Notes under the pieces: generated by a model
The model's database searches: none
Seen by the model: only the letters and a program-made list of their open reading frames with translations
What the model was told of the DNA's origin: nothing
Program-made: the position numbers and the translations under genes
Part shown: piece by piece, positions 35,490 to 44,651 of the stretch
How the letters are laid out: each line of letters opens with the position of its first letter
Position numbering within the stretch: position 1 is the stretch's first letter
NCBI GenBank assembly: GCA_910585095.1
Contig: CAJUBU010000014.1
Span: 37,740 to 101,739 of the forward strand
Direction: 5' to 3'
Source of the DNA: an uncultured Lachnospira sp.
GTDB taxonomy: Bacteria > Bacillota > Clostridia > Lachnospirales > Lachnospiraceae
DNA: 64,000 bases

Positions 35490-37463
35490 TCATTTTGTAG
35501 CAAGTGTAAAATGATTTACTAATTCCTTCAGGCAGGCAGCTTCAGCAGAAAGCTGTTCACTTGCAGCCGCACCTTCCTCAGCAGTAGCACTGTTACTCTG
35601 CACAACGACTGAAATTTGATTGATACCTTCAGAGACCTGTTCAACTGACTTCGACTGTTCATTAGATACAATTGCAATATGGTCAATGGCATCAACCACA
35701 GACTGAATACTATTTACAACACCAAATAAAATATCTGCTGTACTTTGAGCAATTTCTGTACCTATATGCACTGCATTTGTAGAATTTGCAATAAGGTCTG
35801 ATGTATCTTTAGCTGCCTGTGCAGATTTACCTGCCAATTCTCGAACTTCCTGTGCAACAACAGCAAAACCCTTCCCTGCACTGCCAGCTCTGGCTGCCTC
35901 TACTGCCGCATTCAGAGCCAGTATATTTGTTTGAAATGCAATATCATCTATTGTTTTGAGAATCTTTTCAATTTCTTCAGAGCTGGTTTGTATCTTTTCC
36001 ATAGCCTCTACTAAATTCTGCATCTTCTGGTTACACAAGAAAACTTCTTCACCAGTTTGATGCGTTTGGCTTCTGACATTCAATGCTCCGCTGGCCGTAT
36101 TTTTAACTTCCTCAGAAATCATACTAATCTGTGTTGCCAGTTCTTGTACTGAGCTTGCCTGTTCTACAGTCCCCTGACTAAGTGTCTGTGCACTTGAAGA
36201 TAATTGATTGCTGGCATTTGCCACTTCTTCTGCAGAACGATTAACCTGATGCATGACACTGCTCAACTCAATTCTCATATTGCGCATAGAAAGTAAAATA
36301 TCCTGAAAACTGCCAACATATACCTCCTCATGTTGTGTATGTACATCCAGATTCTGATTTGCCATCTCATTAAGCAAATAACTGATGTCTTTGATAACAA
36401 TACGCAACCCTTCTACTAGCGTTTGAGTTGACCTGACAAGTACACCTGTTTCATCCTTATTGTTAACTTTAGGCATCGGTGTTTCTAAATCTCCCTCCAC
36501 AAGCAGCTTCATTCGATTTACACAAGCTTTCATTGGTCTGCCAATATTAAGTGCCAAAATCAAAGCAACAATAACTGAAATTAATATAGAAATAACAATC
36601 ACTGCAATATTGATAACCATTGCATCTCGTGTAGATGCCAGATAATTGATTTGCGGTGCTGTCACTGCAATACTCCAGCCATCTGTATCTAATACAGGAG
36701 CATATGTTGCAAACATTTTATCTTCTCCATTTATATAACTTCCAAATCCATTTTGCCCCTGACGCATCTTGGCATGAATTGCTGCCAGCTCTTGCAACGA
36801 AGAATCACTTTTTGCCTCCGTTTCTATATTTTGAACAGTGATTGTATCAAGTGTAATATCAGCAATCGTGTCACCAGACTTATTAATCATGTAAGCTCTG
36901 CTATTTTCACCAACCTGAATAGCTGACACAATATCATTCAAAAATGTTTCATGCGGAACAAAATATACAACACCAACAATATCATTTCCATAATCTCCCT
37001 CAGAATATAAAGGTGCTGCTACCATAATAGACAATTCTCCCGTAATTTTGCTGATTAATGGCTCAGATACAAAAACATTTCCCTGCATAGCTTGACGTAC
37101 ATATTCACGGTCTGAATAATCATTTCCATCAAAAATACTAATGCCATCTGCACCAACAATATTTCCTCTGCGGAAACCGTGCATAGAGATATGCTCATCA
37201 ATAATAGCCTGTTTTTCTGTCACTGTTACTTCTGGATCTGACAACTGCGGAATACACCCCACTTCCATAACAACATTCTTATATGACTTCAGCTCCTGCT
37301 GCACACGCCCTGCCGCTAAGACCGCTGTCTGGCTCATCATCTGTTCCACAGTAGACATAGTATTGTTGTAAGTTAGCATGATACTTAAAGACCCAGATGT
37401 AACCAGCCCAATCAGAACAGTCAAAATAAGACATACAGTAATTTTTGTTCGGATACTTTTCAT
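35490..37463 (-). CDS. Methyl-accepting chemotaxis protein
   Basis: This 657-residue receptor has a membrane helix at about 8-30, an extracellular double-Cache-like sensor (about 35-275), a second helix (about 280-302), HAMP (about 303-355) and a long cytoplasmic coiled coil. The hairpin tip reads NILALNAAVEAARAGSAGKG then FAVVAQEVRELAGKSAQAAK. It feeds CheA/CheW signalling and fits the flagellar genes at the window start. The attractant cannot be told. No CheB/CheR docking pentapeptide is visible at the C-terminus. Confidence 0.94.
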   Translation of the reverse strand: MKSIRTKITVCLILTVLIGLVTSGSLSIMLTYNNTMSTVEQMMSQTAVLAAGRVQQELKSYKNVVMEVGCIPQLSDPEVTVTEKQAIIDEHISMHGFRRGNIVGADGISIFDGNDYSDREYVRQAMQGNVFVSEPLISKITGELSIMVAAPLYSEGDYGNDIVGVVYFVPHETFLNDIVSAIQVGENSRAYMINKSGDTIADITLDTITVQNIETEAKSDSSLQELAAIHAKMRQGQNGFGSYINGEDKMFATYAPVLDTDGWSIAVTAPQINYLASTRDAMVINIAVIVISILISVIVALILALNIGRPMKACVNRMKLLVEGDLETPMPKVNNKDETGVLVRSTQTLVEGLRIVIKDISYLLNEMANQNLDVHTQHEEVYVGSFQDILLSMRNMRIELSSVMHQVNRSAEEVANASNQLSSSAQTLSQGTVEQASSVQELATQISMISEEVKNTASGALNVRSQTHQTGEEVFLCNQKMQNLVEAMEKIQTSSEEIEKILKTIDDIAFQTNILALNAAVEAARAGSAGKGFAVVAQEVRELAGKSAQAAKDTSDLIANSTNAVHIGTEIAQSTADILFGVVNSIQSVVDAIDHIAIVSNEQSKSVEQVSEGINQISVVVQSNSATAEEGAAASEQLSAEAACLKELVNHFTLATK

Positions 37464-37860
37464 TTCAACGTTCCCTGCTACTCAAAATATAGACAAATTA
37501 CACTTCACAGTTGTCAATTTTTAAGTAGCTCTCTCCTTTCTTTTTTTAACGCTTTTCTATATCTTCATATTTTCTTGATAGACTACATTTCAAGCAGCAA
37601 AGCAGCTTGCAATATCCTCTTAACTCACCTAATAATACCTCTAATTACAGGCTAAAATATGAGATATTTAACCGTCCTTATTAATATCATAACTATTATA
37701 AAAGTTACTATTCCTCCTTGTCAATTACTATCTGTTTTTACCGATGCATATAATTTAATAATCATGCTCCAGCTAAGCTCAACATCATAAACTTAATTAA
37801 AACCATTTATGTATAGGAAGATTGTTTTTATTATGTTAAAATAGAGACAGAGGTGCATAT
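37464..37860. other. Non-coding gap with a repeat X fragment
   Basis: Upstream region of the chemoreceptor gene. At 37588-37626 it holds CAAGCAGCAAAGCAGCTTGC followed by AATATCCTCTTAA, a decayed 5' end of repeat X in minus orientation. Otherwise A/T-rich without visible genes. Confidence 0.5.
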
Positions 37861-38210
37861 GAATAAACCATATATAAAAAAGGGGCAAAAATTTTCAAAA
37901 CAGTTATTTAATCCAGAATTATCAAAATATGCTTGCTATTGATGGAAGCAAAGCAGAGGTACCCAATTCTAAAGAAAACAGAGAAGTTTTTGGTGTAAGT
38001 GCAAGTCAATATTTAAAGCAATGTTGTGTGCGTGCATTAGTAAATGGTATGTATGACATATTAAATGGCTTTTACTTAAATATTCAAATTGTACACTATG
38101 AGTGAAAATGAATTAGCAAAACAAAATTTAGGTTGTTTGAAAGAATTAGGAATTAATCAATCTGTTTTAGTGATATTGGACAAAGGATATCCACTCATTG
38201 AAGCTTTTTG
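37861..38210 (+). pseudogene. IS4-family transposase remnant
   Basis: Across three frames the sequence reads KKGQKFSKQLFNPELSKYAC, LAIDGSKAEVPNSKENREVF then GVSASQYLKQCCVRALVNGM, YDILNGFYLNIQIVHYE, and LVILDKGYPLIEAF. These are the first two catalytic regions of an IS4-type DDE transposase (AIDGSK and DKGYP). Frameshifts and a large missing C-terminus show it is dead. Its end overlaps the 3' end of the antitoxin gene on the other strand. Confidence 0.8.
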
Positions 38211-38408
38211 TCTCATCGAATTAAAAGCAATCATTGCTTTTGCTTGTCTTATTGCTTTTATTGTTTCTTCAAAACTGCCATCTACAATATTAATCATAAT
38301 TGCTGTTGGTTTTCCATTATTCGTAATAACAACTTCTCCATCAGATGAAAGATTATCCCATACACTTTTAGGAGTATTTCTTAAATCTCTAACTGTGTAA
38401 AAATTCAT
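38157..38408 (-). CDS. Phd/YefM-type antitoxin, C-terminus replaced by IS4 sequence
   Basis: This 83-residue protein starts MNFYTVRDLRNTPKSVWDNL and continues DGEVVITNNGKPTAIMINIV, the DNA-binding half of Phd/YefM antitoxins. It starts after AAGAGGTGATTGAT. The last 13 codons or so (GYPLSNITKTD) are antisense to the IS4 remnant, so the native toxin-binding tail appears lost. No toxin gene follows. It may still act as a DNA-binding orphan or be decaying. Confidence 0.75.
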   Translation of the reverse strand: MNFYTVRDLRNTPKSVWDNLSSDGEVVITNNGKPTAIMINIVDGSFEETIKAIRQAKAMIAFNSMRQKASMSGYPLSNITKTD

Positions 38409-38497
38409 ATCAATCACCTCTTATAATTATTACACCATGTTGTAACACGATTGTCAACAAATTATACAAAGCCTTACTAAAACCCTAATTTTATTAT

Positions 38498-38911
38498 CTA
38501 TTCACTCTCCGCTAATGTTATATCGTTTTCTATATGTATCATTTTAATCGTCTTTACACCAAAAATAAAATAAATAATATGAAACAGCCATACACCAGCA
38601 AGAATAATTCGTCCTACTGGTACATGGCTCATCATTATAAATCCAATGGACATCAGCAATGTAACCATCACCATTATACGAATTTTCGTTTTCCATGTCA
38701 TACCTTTTCCTTTTATATAACTTTCTAAATTATTTTTATAAAGCTTTGTTCCTATAAACCAATTATTCAACTTTTCTGAACTTTTTGCAAAGCAAAAAGC
38801 GGCAAGCAGTAAAAATGGAAAGGCGGGCATAAGCGGCAAAACTGCGCCGACAGCGCCAAGTCCAAGCCCAATACATCCCAAAATAATAAGTACTATTTTT
38901 TTAATTTTCAT
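38498..38911 (-). CDS. DUF454 (YbaN-family) inner-membrane protein
   Basis: This 137-residue membrane protein has two N-terminal helices with the family signature GLGAVGAVLPLMPAFPFLLL then AAFCFAKSSEKLNNWF, followed by two further helices (about 75-115). The function of DUF454 is unknown. It overlaps the YgbA-like gene by 11 bp and is last in a four-gene run with the CydDC-like exporter, implying a shared role at the membrane. Confidence 0.9.
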   Translation of the reverse strand: MKIKKIVLIILGCIGLGLGAVGAVLPLMPAFPFLLLAAFCFAKSSEKLNNWFIGTKLYKNNLESYIKGKGMTWKTKIRIMVMVTLLMSIGFIMMSHVPVGRIILAGVWLFHIIYFIFGVKTIKMIHIENDITLAESE

Positions 38912-39251
38912 TACAATTCTCCAACCTCCTCTTTTCTTTTTTTGTCTTTATTACATGCCACAAAGCTGTCACAGGGTGATAAAATAACATTCGCGGTCCT
39001 GAAAATCGCATAACAGCACGAATTTTCTCCTGCATTTCAGGCTTATAACAATGTACTTTACAATTTGAACAAAACGTCTTTGTCTCCATAAATGGACATT
39101 TATCAATGCGTTGTTTTGCATAATTGACAAGATTTGTACAATCTAAACAAAGACTATTTTTCACTTTATGATTTTTTCTGCAATACAGCATAATCATTTG
39201 AGATACCATTGCTTTCTCTTTTTCTCGTTTTGTCTGTATATCCTTTGACAT
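38901..39251 (-). CDS. YgbA-like protein (nitrous oxide-stimulated promoter family)
   Basis: This 116-residue cysteine-rich cytoplasmic protein has LYCRKNHKVKNSLCLDCTNL, then DKCPFMETKTFCSNCKVHCY and KPEMQEKIRAVMRFSGPRML. The cysteines could bind a metal or an iron-sulfur cluster. In enterobacteria ygbA is part of the nitric-oxide response controlled by NsrR. It starts within the TAATG end of the CydC-like gene. Its place beside a CydDC-like exporter, which in E. coli exports cysteine and glutathione, suggests a nitrosative or redox stress unit. Confidence 0.85.
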   Translation of the reverse strand: MSKDIQTKREKEKAMVSQMIMLYCRKNHKVKNSLCLDCTNLVNYAKQRIDKCPFMETKTFCSNCKVHCYKPEMQEKIRAVMRFSGPRMLFYHPVTALWHVIKTKKEKRRLENCNEN

Positions 39252-40924
39252 TAACTCATCCTCCCGCCTGCTGCTGATAAGTCTTCCACAGAATAAACGG
39301 TATCTGCAATTCTCATAGTAGACTTCCTGTGCGACACTAATACCACTGTTTTATCCTCCCGTTCTTCTTTGAGCGATTTTAAAATGACTGCCTCATTTAA
39401 ACTGTCAAGATTACTGGTCGGTTCATCAAGAAGCATAAACGGTGCATTATGTAAAAATGCTCTCGCAAGACCAATTCGCTGCCGCTCTCCTCCCGAAAGC
39501 ATATCGCCAAGCTCTCCAACTGGTGTGTCATACCCTTGCGGCAAACTTTTAATAAATTCATGTATCGATGCTTTTTTACAGGCTCTCTCAATTTCCTCAT
39601 CGGTTGCATTTAGCTTTGCAATCCGAAGATTATTTTTAATACTGTCATGAAATAAATGCGTTTCCTGTGTTACAAAACTTTCCATATCACGCAAATTCAC
39701 TGTATTAATTTCAGAAATATTTGTGTCAGAAATCCTTATATTTCCCTTTTTTACTTCCCAAAAACGCATAAACAATTTTAGTAAAGTCGACTTTCCGCTG
39801 CCGCTTCGCCCCACAATTCCCACTATAGAATGATTTGGAATTTGTAACGATATATCCTCAAAAATAGTCTGTGCATCATAAGAAAATGTCACATGTTCTG
39901 CTGTCGCATTTATAAAATGTACTTTTGTTTTTCCTGTTACTTCTTTTGTAATGGGCATTTCTTCAAGAATATCCAGTACCCTATTTCCAGCCGCAAACGT
40001 ATTTTGCAATGTGCTTCCCAGATTTGCAAGCGCTACGCAAGGTCCAAAAGAACTCATCAATGCGATTGTAGGAATCAAAACACCTGAAAAATTAACTATA
40101 TTATTTTGATACATCACAGCGGCTGTAAATAATATAACAAAGTCAAAAACAAGAATCACCATATCCGTCACTGCTATATTTCGTCCTGCTATCCGCTTCA
40201 TCTGTTTTTCATCTTTCGACAATTCATCTGTTTTTAGATTCATTTCAGAAAGTCTTTTTTCTCCCTGCCCATACTGTAAAATTTCAGAAAGTCCTCGCAG
40301 ATTATCAAGTACAAAACTGCTAAGCTCTCCTGATTTCGTGCGAAATTTTATACCATTATCTGCACTTCGTTTTGATGTAACAATGGGAATTATCACACCA
40401 ACTGTCAAATATGCAAACAATGCCAAAATACCTAAAACCCAATGATATGCTCCAATAAACAAACACATAATAACGGTAAACAAAAAGGCAATTGCTGCTG
40501 GTGAAATCGTGTGTGCATAAAATACTTCCAAAAGCTCAATATCGGATGTAATAATGGAAATTAAATCACCTTTATCACGCCCTTCTAATTTTGCAGGACA
40601 AAGCTTCCGCAGCGACCAAAAAACCTTATCTCGAATTAATGCAAGCAGTTTAAAAGCAATAAAATGATTGCAAGCTTGCTCTGCATAACGAAGAACTCCA
40701 CGCAAAAGTGCAAATATGCCAACGCATATAAACAATACTTTTAAAGAAAAAGGCGTATTAAAATGCAGCAAATCTAACAGACAAAAACCGCCAAAAATAG
40801 TTATAAAAGCTGCACATAAATGTCCTATCAATCCCATAAAAATTGCAAGTATCATAAATCCCGCCAAAGGCTTTACAAGCCCTATCAGATGAAACATTAC
40901 CATAAATCCGCTTCTTTTTTTCAT
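39251..40924 (-). CDS. CydC-like ABC exporter subunit
   Basis: This 557-residue fused membrane/ATPase half-transporter has Walker A GRSGSGKSTLLKLF, signature LSGGERQRIGLARAF, Walker B PFMLLDEPTSNLD and VLVSHRKST. It overlaps the CydD-like gene by ATGA. The pair resembles the CydDC heterodimer, which exports reduced thiols and supports cytochrome bd assembly. No cydAB genes are in the window, so thiol export or redox defence is the more careful inference. Confidence 0.85.
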   Translation of the reverse strand: MKKRSGFMVMFHLIGLVKPLAGFMILAIFMGLIGHLCAAFITIFGGFCLLDLLHFNTPFSLKVLFICVGIFALLRGVLRYAEQACNHFIAFKLLALIRDKVFWSLRKLCPAKLEGRDKGDLISIITSDIELLEVFYAHTISPAAIAFLFTVIMCLFIGAYHWVLGILALFAYLTVGVIIPIVTSKRSADNGIKFRTKSGELSSFVLDNLRGLSEILQYGQGEKRLSEMNLKTDELSKDEKQMKRIAGRNIAVTDMVILVFDFVILFTAAVMYQNNIVNFSGVLIPTIALMSSFGPCVALANLGSTLQNTFAAGNRVLDILEEMPITKEVTGKTKVHFINATAEHVTFSYDAQTIFEDISLQIPNHSIVGIVGRSGSGKSTLLKLFMRFWEVKKGNIRISDTNISEINTVNLRDMESFVTQETHLFHDSIKNNLRIAKLNATDEEIERACKKASIHEFIKSLPQGYDTPVGELGDMLSGGERQRIGLARAFLHNAPFMLLDEPTSNLDSLNEAVILKSLKEEREDKTVVLVSHRKSTMRIADTVYSVEDLSAAGGRMS

Positions 40925-42657
40925 ACATTTTCCTCCTTGCCATAATTTTCAAGACTTTGCTGTGTTTCCCACAATTTTTTATATACTCCATTTTGTGCAA
41001 GCAATGTATGATGACTGCCTTGCTCTACAATATTTCCTTGTTCCATTACATAAATAGTATCTGAGCAAACAACATTGGCAAGGCGATGTGATATTAAAAT
41101 AATCGTTTTTATTTTTGCTAATCTATGAATTTCACTGATAATATCATTTTCACTTTCCACATCAATATTAGAAGTTGCCTCATCAAAAATATATATAGGA
41201 CTGTCATGTAAGAGCGCCCTCGCTAATGCAAGGCGTTGACACTGCCCACCAGAAAGATTTGAAGCTCTCTCCAAAAGAATCGTGTCAAGTCCTTTTTTAT
41301 TTTTTAAAAAACCTGCAATATTTACCTGCTCCAAAATATTCCATAATTCTTTATCTGTGACATTTTGCTTGCCCATCAGTAAATTTTCCCGCACCGTTCC
41401 CTTAAAAAGGTAACTTTGATGACTAATATAGGTAATATTTTTCATCAAATTGTCTTCTGAAATTTGTGTTAATTCAATACCACCCATTTTTACAGAACCA
41501 CTGTATTCTTTATTTTTCCCCATAAAAATCGCCGCAATAGTTGATTTTCCACAACCCGATTCGCCTACAATGGAAGTAAAACTTCCTTTGGGAAATTGCA
41601 AATGAATTTGATGTAAAATTTCACGATTTTTATCATAAGAAAATTTTAGATTAGAACATATAATTGAACAATCCACAGGAATTTTTTGTGTCTTTTTGGA
41701 AACTTCCGGCAAATCCAATAGACGAAAAATTTTATCGCTTGCCGCCATGCCATTCATGGCAATATGAAAAAAACTGCCCAACTGACGCATTGGAATAAAA
41801 AAGTCAGCCGCAAGCAAAATAATCAAAAGACATTCAGCAAATGATACATTTCCTGCTCTATATTGTGTTGCTGCTATGATAATGCCAAGTGCTGCACCTC
41901 CATATGCAATTAAATCCATAATGGTGATTGAATTAAGCTGCATAGTCAGCACTTTCATTGTAATTTTGCGAAATTTCTCCGATTCTTGATTCATTTCCTT
42001 ATTTTTAAAATCATCTGCCTGATAAATTTTAAGCGTTGTCAAACCCTGTAAATTTTCAAGAAATGTATCGCTCAAAGCAGTATATTGACCCCAATATTTA
42101 CTCAGCAATTTTTTTGCCCAAGTCTGCACTGCTGCAATCGCTATTGGAATAAACGGTACACAGATAAGCAAAACGACTGCTGCTAATATATTAATAAAAC
42201 TCAGATAAATAAACAGTGTCAAAGGCGCCAGCATAGCATAAAAAAATTGAGGCAAATAGGAACCAAAATAATTTTCTAGCTGTTCTACACCCTCTACTGC
42301 AACCTGAACAACCTCTGATGTTTTCACTTGCTCTTTATAAGAAGTACCAATTCTTAATAATTTTTGATATATTTTTTCACGCAATATTTTCTTTACCTCT
42401 TTTGAGGAATAATAACTCATACGGCTTGCCTCTGTTGTACAGATAAACCGAATAATCAATACTGCAACAGCAATAATAAATGTCGTTGCTATACTATTTA
42501 TATCTGCTGTTTTATACAATAAATGCTGCAATAAATATGTAATGCTTGTCATCATAACAATATTAGCCACTAGAGAACACCATTGCAGCAAAACTTTACC
42601 CACCACATATTTTTTACTTGTTTCTATTATTCCAATTAGCCGTTTATTAATCATCAT
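40921..42657 (-). CDS. CydD-like ABC exporter subunit
   Basis: This 578-residue partner half-transporter has six helices, Walker A GESGCGKSTIAAIF, signature LSGGQCQRLALARAL and Walker B IYIFDEATSNIDVES. The segment SYKEQVKTSEVVQVAVEGVE and the following QLENYFGSYLPQFFYAMLAP are characteristic of CydD/ABCC-like thiol exporters. It opens a four-gene operon and is preceded by a long leader; a probable promoter and dyad lie at 43064-43115. Confidence 0.87.
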   Translation of the reverse strand: MMINKRLIGIIETSKKYVVGKVLLQWCSLVANIVMMTSITYLLQHLLYKTADINSIATTFIIAVAVLIIRFICTTEASRMSYYSSKEVKKILREKIYQKLLRIGTSYKEQVKTSEVVQVAVEGVEQLENYFGSYLPQFFYAMLAPLTLFIYLSFINILAAVVLLICVPFIPIAIAAVQTWAKKLLSKYWGQYTALSDTFLENLQGLTTLKIYQADDFKNKEMNQESEKFRKITMKVLTMQLNSITIMDLIAYGGAALGIIIAATQYRAGNVSFAECLLIILLAADFFIPMRQLGSFFHIAMNGMAASDKIFRLLDLPEVSKKTQKIPVDCSIICSNLKFSYDKNREILHQIHLQFPKGSFTSIVGESGCGKSTIAAIFMGKNKEYSGSVKMGGIELTQISEDNLMKNITYISHQSYLFKGTVRENLLMGKQNVTDKELWNILEQVNIAGFLKNKKGLDTILLERASNLSGGQCQRLALARALLHDSPIYIFDEATSNIDVESENDIISEIHRLAKIKTIILISHRLANVVCSDTIYVMEQGNIVEQGSHHTLLAQNGVYKKLWETQQSLENYGKEENV

Positions 42658-43063
42658 AAATTTTTATCATCCTTTCATTCCATTTTTTTAATCTTATTCA
42701 AGAAATCTCCTGCATCTTAAACAGAAATTAAAATTGATTTTTAAAAAATTATATATTTTAAAATTATATGTTATTTAACTCAAACTTATGTGAGTTTTAA
42801 CTAACTCAATGCTCAAATAAGAGGGCTGCCGCACTAAAAACTGACGATACAAAATATTGTTCAATATCACATTAAATTTTTCAATATCTCATATTTGATT
42901 TTCTTAATACAACAGTCCTTATAGTCAAGGATATTTGTAATTTGTAAATCTAGGGCAAGTTTAAAATTTCTATTATTTTTTCTGCCATTTGCTTATGATT
43001 TTACTTTAACAAATGGCTTCAAGTATACATTCAGAATACAATTTATCTCTCATTTACAATTAA
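42658..43063 (-). other. Long untranslated leader of the CydDC-like operon with an imperfect palindrome
   Basis: If the promoter at 43086-43115 is right, the mRNA leader is about 420 nt. Inside it, AGAGGGCTGCCGCACTAAA (from about 42820) and TTCTTAATACAACAGTCCTT (to 42920) form the ends of an imperfect inverted repeat of about 100 bp, similar to the ACTGTTGTA palindromes elsewhere. No small gene is convincing. Confidence 0.45.
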
Positions 43064-43115
43064 GTTAGTATCCACTAACGCAATTATACTACCACAGATT
43101 TAATTACTATGTCAA
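43064..43115 (-). promoter_or_regulatory. Probable promoter and operator of the CydDC-like operon
   Basis: On the minus strand TTGACA (43110-43115), an 18-bp spacer and TAGTAT (43086-43091) make a plausible sigma-A promoter. A TATAAT lies 3 bp further downstream. The dyad GTTAGT/ACTAAC (43064-43079) follows the -10, as an operator would. The TnpB element's right end abuts the -35 region. Confidence 0.55.
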
Positions 43116-43124
43116 CCATTTAAA

Positions 43125-43190
43125 GTGAACCTCCCCCACCTAAAGAGGTGGGGGCTTCGTAAGAAGATTGGTATTTAAGTTTCCACCTTT
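43125..43190 (-). ncRNA. Right end of the TnpB element, putative omega-RNA 3' part
   Basis: After the tnpB stop the minus strand carries a perfect hairpin CCCCCACCT/AGGTGGGGG (43133-43154), then AGGTTCAC, where such elements end. By analogy with characterised TnpB, the transcript would continue into the flank and use the next 16-20 nt (43105-43124) as guide. That stretch contains the TTGACA of the CydDC-like promoter. Confidence 0.6.
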
Positions 43191-44441
43191 TCAGGCAACC
43201 CTTATTCTTACAGGCGTGTCCACTTCGCCCCTACTGTATAGAGTATCTAAACTCACAACACTACTTTTTCTCATGATATTCAATGCACCGTTTACATCAG
43301 CATTGAGTAATATTCCGCCGGCAGTTATGTACACTCCTCTTTGTATGCGTTTTCCGCTAAAACTGTAAGACTGTGGATTATCTGCATTATATACAGGTAT
43401 TATATCTTTATCCCAGAAAGATGCTTTTGATGTATAGCTTTCTTCCTGTTTCACAAAGTTGATTCCGTTCAGTTCGCACAGATATTCCAGTTTTGAACGT
43501 AATCTGCCATACGGAATATTGACAAAATTCTGATTATTCTGCTTGCCCATATCAGCATTACGCTGGATTGTTTCATTATATCCGATTATAAGAATACCTA
43601 TATCATGTTCGATACAATAATCAATAATTTTCTTTGCAGTCTTGCTCATATAGTCATTTACTTTGTTGTTTCTGCTGTCTGTCAATACTTTCTGACGGTT
43701 TGTTGTTTTTCTTTTATCGCCCTGTTTGTCTTTGATAGATTGCAGTCCTGCATTTTCCTTGTTATACCATTGATTTATAGACTTCAGTCTTTTTCCGTCA
43801 ATAATGAAACTTCTTCCCTCGCTTGATACAGCAGTCACAAGATTATTTACTCCCAAATCCAAAGCTAGTGCATTGTTTTGATTAAGATTTCTCTGAATAC
43901 ATTTAGCTTCATAAGTGTACTGAATTTCAAAGAACCTTGCTTTTGATTTCGGAATGATTCTGATTTCCTTGATATGCTTGTCGGCAAGTATCGGCGGTAT
44001 CTTAATTTCAACAGGATTGTGCATTTTCCTGAATACATTGGAATATGGCAGAATCAGCCTGTTTCCGTTCAGCCTGACAAATCCTATGACAAGCGTGGTA
44101 AATCCATCTTTTGGAAGATAATGCGGTAATTTGCAGTCTCTGAAAGAGTATCTGCCTTTTTTTGCGAGTTTCAGCAGTCCGAAAAAACTTTTGAATGAAC
44201 CGTCTACTTCTTTTAAAATCTGCTGTGCCATATTGGAATTTAGCATTTTATAATTCGGACTGTTTTTCAGCAAAGCATAATTTTTCTCATAATTCAGATA
44301 TTCTCCCTCTGTGAAGTAATACTGCCGTATATTGTAGATTGCTTCATTTGCAAGATTTTTTGCAGTATGACAAAGTTCCCTGATAATACTGTATTCTTCT
44401 TTTGACAGATGTTTTACTTTTTGTTTTACTGTAAGATACAT
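43191..44441 (-). CDS. tnpB: Stand-alone TnpB-family RNA-guided nuclease (no zinc ribbon subtype)
   Basis: This full-length 416-residue TnpB has all three RuvC acidic residues in place: Asp195 in ALALDLGVNNLVTAV, Glu290 in ILIIGYNETIQRN and Asp382 in LLNADVNGALNIM. The C-terminal CxxC zinc ribbon of most TnpBs is absent. Instead it has ESYTSKASFWDKDIIPVYNA and SYSFSGKRIQRGVYITAGG, the form of a known TnpB subgroup. No TnpA gene is next to it, so it is an IS1341-like solo element. Its RE hairpin follows the gene. The start ATG follows AGAAAGGAG. Confidence 0.9.
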   Translation of the reverse strand: MYLTVKQKVKHLSKEEYSIIRELCHTAKNLANEAIYNIRQYYFTEGEYLNYEKNYALLKNSPNYKMLNSNMAQQILKEVDGSFKSFFGLLKLAKKGRYSFRDCKLPHYLPKDGFTTLVIGFVRLNGNRLILPYSNVFRKMHNPVEIKIPPILADKHIKEIRIIPKSKARFFEIQYTYEAKCIQRNLNQNNALALDLGVNNLVTAVSSEGRSFIIDGKRLKSINQWYNKENAGLQSIKDKQGDKRKTTNRQKVLTDSRNNKVNDYMSKTAKKIIDYCIEHDIGILIIGYNETIQRNADMGKQNNQNFVNIPYGRLRSKLEYLCELNGINFVKQEESYTSKASFWDKDIIPVYNADNPQSYSFSGKRIQRGVYITAGGILLNADVNGALNIMRKSSVVSLDTLYSRGEVDTPVRIRVA

Positions 44442-44532
44442 GGATTTTCTCCTTTCTTTCAGATTCAGGATAGTTCCTGTGTATCTATTATATCATATAT
44501 TTTACTGATTGCTAATTATTTCCGTAAAAAAA

Positions 44533-44593
44533 TCGGCAGAATACCCCCACTTTCGCTCATTCCGTTCGCTTAGAAGTGGGGGTATTCTGCCGA
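44533..44593 (-). terminator. Strong 19-bp-stem terminator of the second MFS gene
   Basis: TCGGCAGAATACCCCCACT and AGTGGGGGTATTCTGCCGA pair perfectly around a 23-bp loop, followed on the minus strand by seven T. It lies between the MFS stop and the tnpB start. The loop (AGCGAACGGAATGAGCGAAA) is itself repetitive. Confidence 0.75.
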
Positions 44594-44651
44594 AATTAAG
44601 ATAAAAATTTAATCTCATTCTTATATGAATAAGCAAATACACATATATTTT

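Noticed and set aside
38089..38400. Plus-strand reading frame of 103 codons
   Set aside because: Its first third is the IS4 remnant and the rest is antisense to the antitoxin gene, so it is a chance fusion.
43191..44441. TnpB-derived nuclease-dead repressor (TldR)
   Set aside because: All three RuvC acidic residues are present (Asp195, Glu290, Asp382), and the missing zinc ribbon is typical of its subgroup.
44533..44593. Left end of the TnpB element
   Set aside because: The 19-bp stem is followed by a T-run in the direction of the MFS transcript and sits just past its stop, so a terminator explains it better.
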